Below are positions 1-9,705 of a stretch of DNA of 64,000 nt, piece by piece (the first letter of the stretch is position 1; every line of letters begins with the position of its first letter). The translations under genes were made by a program, and so were the position numbers. Below the pieces are notes generated by a model, which ran no database searches, was not told the origin of the DNA, and saw only the letters and a program-made list of their open reading frames with translations. Origin of the DNA: Pachypanchax playfairii (lineage: Eukaryota > Chordata > Actinopteri > Cyprinodontiformes > Aplocheilidae); contig SSNP01000001.1 in assembly GCA_006937955.1 (NCBI GenBank), forward strand, positions 4,439,005 to 4,503,004. The letters are read 5' to 3'.

Positions 1-431
1 CCTGCAACTCACACGGAAAAACTGACCTTTTAGACCTGTTGGAACAGTCCCAGCAAATTAAAACAGAGTTAATTGTTCATTTTTAATAGGTTAAAACAAC
101 TAGTTCTGTTTTATTATAAGAAAACAGACAGAAGGATTTGATTTACTTCTGAACCAGATTGATGTTGGAGGCTTTGGGAAGTTTCAGCCGAGCTCAGCCT
201 GTTATGTTTTTGTCGTCTTGATGATTTAAACTGTCAGCTTGCAGCATCCGTCTGCCTCGTGAGCACATTCGCTGACTGCAGCTTCAAAAACAAATATAAA
301 ATGTCCACGTCAACTTAGTCTGACCTCAAAAAGGTTAAGAGCGTACAGAAAACCTTCCTGTCCTTCCATTGTATTTGGTTTTAGTACTGTTGTACATCTT
401 CATAAATATTTTTCTATTGTTTGATTTTTAG
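1..431 (+). other. Intron of the KIF3A-like gene (left edge)
   Basis: AT-rich intronic sequence ending in the acceptor AG at 430-431. The exon upstream of it is outside the window. I see no other feature in it. Confidence 0.8.
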
Positions 432-790
432 GCGATGGAGAGCAAACTGCTGGTTGGAGGAAAGAACATCATCGATCACACCAATGAGCAGCAGAAGATG
501 CTTGAGATGAAACGACAGGAGATCGCCGAGCAGGTAAACTGAGCAGCGTTGGTACATCTTGGTCAGTTTCCTGATAGAAATAATTGCCGTCACATGAAAC
601 AGGGTCAGCTCTTAAAACCTTAAAAGTTGTATGTCTTTGTGTTTTTAACGTGTCGTTACGGTTCCAGACGCGTAGAGAGAGGGAGATGCAGCAGCGCATG
701 TTGATCCAAGATGAAGAAAGACTGGAGTTAAGAGAGACTTTCACTTCTCTGCAACAGGAAGTCGAAGCCAAAACCAAGAAACTCAAAAAG
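432..790 (+). CDS. kif3a: KIF3A-like exons encoding the distal coiled-coil stalk
   Basis: Two phase-0 exons, 432-533 (34 residues) and 668-790 (41 residues), separated by a 134 bp intron. They are rich in Glu, Gln, Lys and Arg with heptad-like spacing and form the distal part of the stalk that pairs with the partner kinesin-2 subunit. The downstream donor at 791 sits in a poly-A run. Long open frames on the opposite strand here are shadows. Confidence 0.9.
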
Positions 791-3618
791 GTAAAAAAAA
801 AAAATAAGCCACATGGTGAAGATCCTAATGTGAGATTGTCCTCTTCTTCCCCTTTGACCCCTGACCTGGATCCCATTAACCACCTGCCTGGGTCACATGA
901 TGTGACATTCTCTTTCTTGTGCTGCCAATCTGTCTTCAAGCTTTTCCACACTTTATGAAAACTCTTAAACTTTGACTCTTCTCTGTTTTGTTTTGTTTGT
1001 AAAGCCACTAACACGAACCAAACAGCTTATAGTCAGGGTGCAGATGAACATGTTAGAGCTGCTTAGAATAAACGTAAAGTGCAGTGTTCATGTCTTAGAA
1101 ATCTGAGCTGAGTTAGAGAACGATCAGCGTGAAAACTCAAAAGCACTGGAGGAGTCAGAGCAGGCCTGTTCTCCAGACACCAGTGCCTCCAGTGCTGTTG
1201 CTATGGGCAACCAGGCTGCAGCAAGCTGGGCACCAGTTTGTCATCGACTGCGCCGGGAGCTTCAGCCCTTCTCACCGTCTCTGTTTGGATGTTTTTCCTT
1301 GAAGCTGCACGCCAAGCTCCAGTGCATCAAAGGAGAGATCAAAGACGTGAATGACGAGCACGTGAGGAGCCGACAGGAGCTGGAACAAACTCAGAACGAG
1401 CTCACCAGGGAATTAAAGTTCAAGTGAGTCTTGCAAACATCCTAAAGGGTTAGATACACATTTTTATTCCAACAGAGGCTGAAAAACATGAAAGGTTTCA
1501 GCATTCTACACCAAAAAACTGTTTATTATATGAATCTTTTTAACCTAATTGGCATTTTCCTTAAATACACTTTAATGGTTCCATGTGTGTTTATTCTCCA
1601 TGTGTTTACGCAGCACAGCTGTTTGTCTAAATAATTTTTTCTGGAAGAATCTGACTTTTTTTTTTCATCTTCAAACTGAATATAATGTTCTTTAGGACTA
1701 TTATTTGTCTTAATTAGGTTGATAATAAAAAAATGTTCCCTCTAATTAATTTGCTGCATGTGTCCTGAAAGGTTGAATTTACATGGTAAAAGATGACAAA
1801 ATGTTTTAAAACCACCTAAAAATGTAAGTAAAAGTGATTTAGTAATTTGAACTGTTTACATTAATAGATTTGGTGTTGATAAAATATAAAATGTATATAT
1901 GTGATAAAATGACTTCTTTTTCTTTCCAAATCAGATCACAGCCTGGACGTGATTAAACATGTTTTGGGCCTTTATAAAACTCTGTCTCATTGCGTACATG
2001 CAGATATTTGATCATAGAGAACTTCATCCCTCCAGAGGAGAAGAATAAAATCATGAACAGGCTGATGTTTGACCCAGAGGAGGATCAGTGGAAGTTCAGA
2101 TCTCTTGTTCCTGCTGAAAGGTCAGAAATGCTTCTAGTTTTCAATTTTTCTTCTTGTTTTCTTTATTGTCTCTTTTCTTTTGATCGTCCACGGCATTTAA
2201 AGCAGAAGTTCATGTGTCGGTCCATTCACATGTTTTTTATGTTTCTTTATTCACCACCTGCTTCTGAACAGTAAATCCTCGCAGATGAAAAAAAGGCCTG
2301 CATCTGCAGTCGGGTATAAACGGCCCATCAGCCAGTACGCCAGGGTTGCCATAGCGATGGGACCTCATTCCAGATACAGGGTGAGTGTGTCTGTGTGTTC
2401 GAACTTGATTTAAAGAGACAACACTGACATGGTTAAACAATAATACAGCTGCAAACAGCTGTTATCTGTCATGTTGTAGACACACGTTCTGTTAACTGGT
2501 TCCAAACGTGTAAATTAAGGTTTAATTTTTACTTTTTGAAGCCTTGACTAACCTAATTTTTAACTTCCACATCGTTTTCTGTCGAGATCCATTAAAAAAT
2601 TAACTGTTTTCACGATTTAATTTGAAGTTATTTAGACTCTTGGGTCATATTTTTGATCATTTTTGGTTTATACAGTCCTCATTTTAAGGACATGGATTTA
2701 TTAGACACTATTTTAATGTATTTTTTAATGAATACATCTCATCATCTTTAGAACTAAGGAATCTATCAGATAAATATTAACTTCTGTCAGTTAATCTAAT
2801 TATATTTGCTGACTGGTGGCAGGTGACACGCCTTTATATCTGCACATTTCTATCTGAACACGAGTTTTTAAGTGATTAAAAATATGAGGAAAAACGTACT
2901 TTTTTCTTTTTTTTTCAAAAGAAGAAAGAAAATCTTTGTTGTGCTCTGTGAAATGTGTCATGTTGATCTTTCATTTTTATTTTCCGGCATGTTAAAGAAT
3001 CATTAATTGTTCCTCTGCAGGCGGAGAACATCATGTTCCTGGAGCTGGATAGAACTCCTTCAAACACCTCCGTGGTTTATAACTCAACGGAGGCAGAAAT
3101 CAACCAGAGTTCATCTCTGGAAAACTCTCCAACCAAGGACAAAGGCCTGTGCAAGTCTCGATCCTGGTGAGCCTCAATTTCACACTGAAAGAGAATAAAA
3201 TCAACATGATTTCACACAAAATTTCAAATTTTTGATCATTAAAAACAACATATTTGATAGTAATATGGAACTAACAGATATGTCACTTTTCCCTGAGTGG
3301 AAAACCAGTTTTCTCTTTCCAGCATTTAAAACCATAAATGGTTTAGAGTCAATATTTCCCTAAATAGGATTTTTCAGGATTAGCCACTCCCTTAAAATCC
3401 TAATCTAATCTCCCATTCTCTTATTTGCCATATGATCTCAGTATTGATGGACAATCTTGCCAATCTGTGTGCAGATTTTAAGGTAAATAGTTTTTGTTGG
3501 ACTTAACTTACTTTTTCACTTTTTTTTCAGGTATCAGAATCAAAAATCAATCACTTCTTCTTCATCTAATAATTCCTTGACAGCATGTCATGCTGCTTCT
3601 CCCACAGTGGCAATTTAA
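432..3618 (+). CDS. kif3a: KIF3A-like kinesin-2 motor subunit, C-terminal part (partial gene, 7 exons)
   Basis: The gene encodes a subunit of heterotrimeric kinesin-2, the plus-end microtubule motor used in intraflagellar and axonal transport. Coding exons are 432-533, 668-790, 1305-1423, 2004-2120, 2272-2380, 3021-3166 and 3531-3618. All have GT-AG borders and keep frame to a TAA at 3616-3618, giving 235 residues. The sequence shows the end of the coiled-coil stalk (motifs ESKLLVGGKNI, DHTNEQQK, SLQQEVEAKTKKLKK, RQELEQTQNELTREL) followed by the globular tail (LIIENFIP, KKRPASAVGYKRPISQYA, RYRAENI). These are KIF3A-type motifs; KIF3B and KIF3C differ at the same places. The motor domain and neck are upstream of the window. 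The extreme C-terminus (about 50 residues, Ser/Asn-rich) is shorter than in mammalian KIF3A and lacks its acidic block and basic Ser-rich end. It could be kif3a itself or a fish paralogue. Confidence 0.9.
3021..3618 (+). CDS. kif3a: KIF3A-like last two exons, divergent C-terminal tail
   Basis: Exon 3021-3166 begins with the conserved AENI-FLELD motif. It ends in a split Trp codon completed by exon 3531-3618, which runs through a Ser/Asn-rich stretch (SITSSSSNNSLTA) to TAA. The tail is shorter than in mammalian KIF3A. Acceptor and donor sites are both canonical, so the short tail does not look like a splice-prediction artefact. Confidence 0.82.
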
Positions 3619-4123
3619 AATATTTTACAGATAGTTTTTTTTTTTTATTAATTCTATCTTATTTATCCTCTTTGGCTGGTTTTTGACCTTTAAATCAAGG
3701 CTGGAAACAAACTCCGCCCCTCTGGAGGAAACTACATGTCAAGATTTTTTTTTAATAGCAATTTTAATGACCTGATGAACCTCAGAGACTCTTTAAAACA
3801 TAAATTCCTTCTTTCCTCTCGTCTTTCTTTCTTCTCCTGCATGTTTGAATCTAAAAGCATTACATCATCTTGTTAAATGTCTCTAAATATTTAATGTATT
3901 CAGGCTGTTTCGCAGGACGTTTGGACTCTTTTCTGTGTAAAATCTGAAGTTGTTTGTGTTGGATTTTGGAAACTAGCACAGAAAAAAAATGAAATAAATG
4001 TTGTTGTTTGTTGTTCTGGTCTGATGAAGTATTTTAAATGCTGAATAATGACCTTCATCATATCTGTTCTTCCACTGTGTCTGATTTAACGTAAACGTCT
4101 TTAAATACTTTAATTAAAATAAA
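3619..4123 (+). other. KIF3A-like 3' UTR and candidate polyadenylation signals
   Basis: AT-rich 3' UTR following the stop codon. AATAAA hexamers occur at 3993-3998 and 4118-4123, the second preceded by TAATT. I infer that the transcript ends shortly after one of these. The remaining sequence up to the Tc1 element at 4779 shows no gene. Confidence 0.55.
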
Positions 4124-4778
4124 GAATGTGACACGTTTCTTCCTCCACAACTTATTTACTGTTATTCTTTTTTATTCATTTGGCAACTGGAAGCAAATGT
4201 CTTAATAAAAAAAAACACTTTCAAAATATTGTTACGTTTTTATTAAAGAAATATTCTGTCCATATAAATTTCTAAATTTGGATGAAAGTTAAATTAGTTC
4301 CATGAGATTTGATATAAACGCTTCAATGAGCTGCTAGATGACTATTTTCGGGTCTGAAAGTTGTTTTTGTTTAACTGACAGGATAAATTAATTAATTTGG
4401 CCAAAAAAACTTAAATTACATCATGATTGGAATTTTTAAAATAATAACTCACCTGATTTGAAGTTTCTGTGAAAAGTTTCCAAACAATTAAGATCTTTCC
4501 TCGTTATTTGAAGGACCAAACAGAGAGCAGCGAGTCTTAAACAACTTTTACTGCAAAATTAAAATCACAGTTCATGCAAACGCTCTTTTATGAACAGCTA
4601 CATCTTCATTGATTTGACTTTACAATGTTATTCAAGTTTCAAATGAACGTGAAATGCTGCAGTTACCCAGCTCAGCTCATTTGCATAAATTAAGCAAATA
4701 ATTCTGTAAATAACTTTGTAAAAGAAAATTTACATCTGTGTAAAGTTTATACTTTACTTTATAGTTTACTTTGATGTA

Positions 4779-6380
4779 CAGTGGGGCAAAGAAGTATTTA
4801 GTCAGCCACCAATTGTGTAAGTTCTCCCACTTAAAAAGATCAGAGAGGCCTGTAATTTTCATCATAGGTATACCTCAACTATGAGAGACAAAATGAGGAA
4901 AGAAAATCCAGAAAATCACATTGTCTGATTTTTAAAGAATTAATTTGCAAATTATGGTGGAAAATAAGTTTTTGGTCAATAACAAAAGTTAATCTCAATA
5001 CTTTGTTATATAGCGTTTGTTGGCAATGACAGAGGTCAAACGTTTTCTGTAAGTCTTCACAAGGTTTTCACACACTGTTGCTGGTATTTTGGCCCATTCC
5101 TCCATGCAGATCTCCTCTAGAGCAGTGATGTTTTGGAGCTGACGCTGGGCAACACGGACTTTCAACTCCCTCCAGAGATTTTCTATGGGGTTGAGATCTG
5201 GAGACTGGCTAGGCCACTCCAGGACCTTGAAATGCTTCTTACGAAGCCACTCCTTCGTTGCCCGGGCGGTGTGTTTGGGATCATTGTCATGCTGAAAGAC
5301 CCAGCCACGTCTCATTTTCAATGCCCTTGCTGATGGAAGGAGGTTTTCACTCAAAATCTTACGATACATGGCCCCATTCATTCTTTCCTTTACACGGATC
5401 AGTCGTCCTGGTCCCCTTGCAGAAAAACAGCCCCAAAGCATGATGTTTCCACCCCCATGCTTTACAGTAGGTATGGTGTTCTTTGGATCCAACTCAGCAT
5501 TCTTTCCCCTCCAAACACGACAAGTTGAGTTTCTACCAAAAAGTTCTATTTTGGTTTCATCTGACCATATGATGTTCTCCCAATCCTCTTCTGGATCATC
5601 CAAATGCTCTCTAGCAAACCCCAGATGGGCCTGGACGTGTCCTGGCTTCAGCAGGGGGACACGTCTGGCACTGCAGGATTTGAGTCCCTGGCGGCGTAGT
5701 GTGTTACTTATGGTAGCCTTTGTTACTTTGGTCCCAGCTCTCTGCAGGTCATTCACTAGGTCCCTCCGTGTGGTTCTGGGATTTTTGCTCACCATTCTTG
5801 TGATCATTTTGACCCCACGGGGTGAGATCTTGCGTGGAGCCCCAGATCGAGGGAGATTATCAGTGGTCTTATATGTCTTCCATTTTCTAATAATTGCTCC
5901 CACAGTTGATTTCTTCACACCAAGCTGCTTACCTATTGCAGATTCAGTCTTCCCAGCCTGGTGAAGGTCTACAATTTTGTTTCTGGTGTCCTTTGACAGC
6001 TCTTTGGTCTTGGCCATAGTGGAGTTTGGAGCGTGACTGTTTGAGGTTGTGGACAGGTGTCTTTTATACTGATAACGAGTTCACACAGGTGCCATTAATA
6101 CAGGTAACGAGTGGAGGACCGAGGAGCCTCTTAAAGAAGTTACAGGTCTGTGAAAACCAGAAATCTTACTTGTTTGTAGGTGACCAAATACTTATTTTCC
6201 ACCATAATTTGCAAATAAATTCTTTAAAAATCAGACAATGTGATTTTCTGGATTTTTTTTCCTCATTTTGTCTCTCATAGTTGAGGTATACCTATGATGA
6301 AAATTACAGGCCTCTCTGATCTTCTTAAGTGGGAGAACTTACACAATTGGTGGCTGACTAAATACTTTTTTGCCCCACTG
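4779..6380 (-). mobile_element. Tc1-type DNA transposon, full length, with ~200 bp inverted terminal repeats
   Basis: The element begins CAGTGGGGCAAAGAAG and ends with the inverse complement, and is flanked by TA at 4777-4778 and 6381-6382, the Tc1/mariner target duplication. The two ends (about 4779-4979 and 6180-6380) are inverted copies that differ at only about six positions by eye, so the insertion looks young. The element is 1602 bp and carries a single minus-strand transposase gene. It sits between the KIF3A-like and soluble TLR5 genes and interrupts neither. Confidence 0.96.
4995..6017 (-). CDS. Tc1 transposase (DD34E), intact
   Basis: A 340-codon uninterrupted frame encoding a cut-and-paste transposase that binds the terminal repeats and excises and reinserts the element at TA. 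The N-terminal ~120 residues form the bipartite helix-turn-helix DNA-binding region, with a basic RSGAPRKIS linker near residues 58-66. The catalytic core has D153 (WSDETKIE), D244 (HDNDPKHTA) and E279 (PDLNPIENLW). The last two are separated by 34 residues, the DD34E signature of Tc1. The glycine-rich box (VKHGGGNIMLWGCFS) and QSPDLNP are intact. Length matches the usual ~340 aa. No frameshift or stop is seen, so the protein may be functional; activity is not shown by sequence. Confidence 0.96.
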   Translation of the reverse strand: MAKTKELSKDTRNKIVDLHQAGKTESAIGKQLGVKKSTVGAIIRKWKTYKTTDNLPRSGAPRKISPRGVKMITRMVSKNPRTTRRDLVNDLQRAGTKVTKATISNTLRRQGLKSCSARRVPLLKPGHVQAHLGFAREHLDDPEEDWENIIWSDETKIELFGRNSTCRVWRGKNAELDPKNTIPTVKHGGGNIMLWGCFSARGPGRLIRVKERMNGAMYRKILSENLLPSARALKMRRGWVFQHDNDPKHTARATKEWLRKKHFKVLEWPSQSPDLNPIENLWRELKVRVAQRQLQNITALEEICMEEWAKIPATVCENLVKTYRKRLTSVIANKRYITKY

Positions 6381-6382
6381 TA

Positions 6383-9010
6383 TTTTGGGACTGGAGCTGT
6401 TTTACGATAGCAGTTGGTCTTAGCCCCGTTCAGACTAGCTATCAGTGTTAAAACTAATCTGTTTCTTCAAACTTAAGTCATTTAAAGAATTATCTACAAA
6501 TTATGTCGATAACATTTCTACAGAATCCATTTTCAAATCATCTAAGATGAAACTTTATTCATTCAGAGGATAAACTGCTCCTTGTTATGGTCTCTGAGGT
6601 GGATGTTTGGGTCCTCAAATTCAGTTTTAGAATTCAAGATTTTACATAACCTTTAACTTTTAACATAAAACTCATCCAGTAAACATCCAAATTAATCAGC
6701 CTTTAAGAAACACCAGCATTTTCACTAGAAAAGCTGATTTTGCAATGAAATGCTCAAAAACTCCAAACTAAGGAGCTGCTTTTATATAACTCATGTTAGT
6801 GGACCTGTACTGTCATTTACTCCAAATACTTTCATTCTCATTTGCAAGTTCCTGCAAACTAGCAGAGTTAAACTGAACAGCTGACATATGAAAAATAATT
6901 AAATTAAGTTTATATTATTTAACTTTATTGAACAGATATTGGAGTGAACAGATCGCTGTTCAGAGATCTGTCAGGTTTAAAGTTCAGCTGGGTTCATCAC
7001 TAACTGGAGGTCAAACGGTGTAAACGGGGTTCAAGTGGACTGATTGTCTCTGTATTATTAATGTAACAGATTTAGTTGCATCCCCCACCCCCCACACCCC
7101 CGACCGGGGGTTTAATCAGCGAAACAGAGAAGCTCATGGCATCGATTTGCAAATTTCTTTCTCTCCTGATATTTGATGCAAACCTCAAACTAAATTATCT
7201 TCAATTTTAGGAAATGTCATAAATCTGCTCAGATTTTCATGCACTGGCGTAAAATAGACCTCAGAAAACCAGAGCTTTAATTTTATCTGCCTAATTGTCT
7301 TTTTTTAAGCATTGATGTATCAGTAGCCTCAAAACAACACAGTTAATAGTGATTAAAACCTCCAAAGGACAGTTATTTCCTATTTTTATTGCTAAATATC
7401 AATCATTTTGGACATTTAGATAGAAAATATTTCAGCTGAAGCTCAATTTGTGCCATTTTTAGCAAACACAGCTGCCTGCTAAAGTCATCTATCAGTAATT
7501 GAAGCTAAATGACAGAAATTTGTATGATTATAGGGAAAAAATACATTTTTTGTGGGGCAAATTAATAATGTATGCTGTGTTTAGTGAATTTCCAGTCTGT
7601 GGTAACCTAATTTTCCCTCTGTTTTTTTAGTCATCAGTATGAGTCCATAATTGACCCAGTTTGTTATAATGAACACATTTCAAATGATGCGTATTAGTGT
7701 AATATGCAAGTGAGTTTTAACCAATTTTGGGTTTGTACTACTGATTTGAAATTTAATGTATGAGAAAAACAAATACTTAGAAAGGAAACTTTACTTTTGA
7801 GTAAAGAATTAGAGGAAAAACTCTGCAGTAAAAAATGCAAAACATTTAATTTAAACGTTTTAGTCTGGCATTTAGCTTTTCTGTGTGTTTCAGCATTATT
7901 AATCAGTATTCTCTGAATATATCCATCAATTATGATGAAAGTTTTAGGGCAGACAGCGATGGAGAACGTGACTGATTAAAAATGAATGCATGAAGAATAA
8001 AAAAACAACAAATGAGCAGTTCCTTTTACATTCTGCTCTTACAATCATTTATTTATAATGTGAGGGTATTTATATGTTTTGTAAATGTGTGTGTAAAAGA
8101 GAGAGCTGTGGGGGTGGGGGATGCTGATGAAAGATGGGGGGATGGACAAATGCAGAGATCCGAAGACAATCAGGAAGTGAGAAATAACTGTGGAGGAGGA
8201 GAATATTGAGCCTGTTTCCATGGTAACCTGCCAATGGAGGGAGCTGGAGCGTGGATAGGGTTGATGGGAGATGGAGGTGAGCTCTGGTCTCTTGTGTGGT
8301 TTATAAAAATAAAATCCAATAAAGATTGTACAACATCACCTGTTCATCGATCCAGAAATGAGGTGTTTAGATTTTTATTTGTCTGCGTGTTTATTTTCAA
8401 GATCAACTACCAAAAATATCATTTTTACATAAAAAATCAAATGCATGACAGTGTTGTAATATTTGTCAGAATACAATTAGTTTTCACTGTTACTCCTGAT
8501 GGGAACTGAAGATAAACAACCTATCACAAAAAAAAAACAAAATCCAAGATAAAACCCAAACAGACACAAATTATTTTATAATTTTTATTTTGTATTTGGT
8601 ACAAAGTTTTATTTTGAAACTGAGCAGTTAGTTTCTGTGAGTTCTTCCTGTGAAAACGAAACATAAGGATTTGAAGAAATTAAATAAAAGAAGGTCTGAG
8701 TGAAACAGATTTTTAAATTTGTGATGTTTCAGGCACATTTTCACCTACTTAATGTAAACATCTATTACATTTATTTTTTCTTTGATCTATTTCATTTTTA
8801 TTTGTGAAAATAACAAAGATTTGAACATGTTACTGGTTCAATGACACTGAGTGACCAGAACTGACTAAAGAGGAGAGAAAATACCTGTTCTGCAGCTCCG
8901 CCTGCTGGTGATCTGATGGAATTACATGATGTTCTTTTGTGGAGTAAAACTGTTGATGTCACTCGTAAAATATATCAAATATTTGTCATTTTCCAAATCT
9001 GCCTTCTCAT
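6383..9010. other. Intergenic DNA without a recognised gene
   Basis: AT-rich sequence between the Tc1 element and the LINE-like debris upstream of the TLR5 3' end. It has a C-rich patch near 7080-7105 and a G-rich patch near 8108-8145. The open frames here are short and show no family motif. I see no exon, RNA gene or clear repeat. Confidence 0.6.
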
Positions 9011-9330
9011 TGTGCAAACAGAGTGTAACGAGGCAAGTCCTCCATCTCCATCTGTCCTCTGCATCTTCTCTCTCTCCAACCAATCATGTCCTCCTTCACT
9101 ACAGCCATATGTCTCCTCTTTGATCCTCATCTAGACCTCCTGTCTGGCAGTTCCCACCTCAGCATCTTTTGTTTTTTACAATGTGACTTGCATCATTCTT
9201 AATTTGGCACAAGTTTTATGTCAAATGTCCTTCCTGACATGACCCTCTGCATTTATCTGGGCTCGGGTTTAAGGAAGACATTGACTTGTGCCCACTTTGG
9301 GATGCAAACAGTGCATGTCTAGATGTTAAT
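9010..9330. repeat. Decayed LINE-like repeat fragment
   Basis: Two blocks resemble repeats I know from many fish genomes. One, about 9040-9160, includes TCCTCCTTCACTACAGCC and CTCCTGTCTGGCAG. The other, about 9225-9310, includes CTTCCTGACATGACCCTC and CATTTATCTGGGCTCGGG. They look like degraded pieces of a non-LTR retrotransposon. The family name cannot be settled by eye. Confidence 0.5.
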
Positions 9331-9440
9331 AAATAATCGTATGTGTCTCTGTACAACCCCTAAAAGAATTTTAACAAAAGCTTTTTGAAACAACTTAAAA
9401 AAATATGAGGCCAGACCTCATGGAATGATCACAATAGATA

Positions 9441-9526
9441 TTTATTTCTAGTTTATCAACATTTATTCCAATATCAACCCAATTTTTTCAGAAAGATCAC
9501 TTTCTTTTTTTTCCCGTTTTTTTATT
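9441..9526 (-). terminator. Candidate tlr5s polyadenylation signals
   Basis: TTTATT on the plus strand (AATAAA on the minus) occurs at 9521-9526, 9462-9467 and 9441-9446, 180-265 bp past the stop codon. I infer a 3' UTR of about 200-290 bp, but cannot choose between them. Confidence 0.4.
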
Positions 9527-9705
9527 TTTTAAGGGAAAAGGAACCGTACCAGCAGATAAAAGAGAAAGTTAAAAGAGATTCAGTAAAACATTTGCATAAA
9601 ACTATAGTCCACCTTAAAACTACAACATTTCCTCAAAAAAAAAAACAAATACGTTGGAACCAAAAAAACAAACAAACTTTATCACATGCTATAAAAGTGT
9701 TGCTT

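Noticed and set aside
469..1014. Minus-strand open frame of 181 codons
   Set aside because: Lies antisense to two well-supported KIF3A-like exons and has no motif of its own. It is a shadow.
5368..5964. Plus-strand open frame of 198 codons
   Set aside because: Antisense shadow of the Tc1 transposase.
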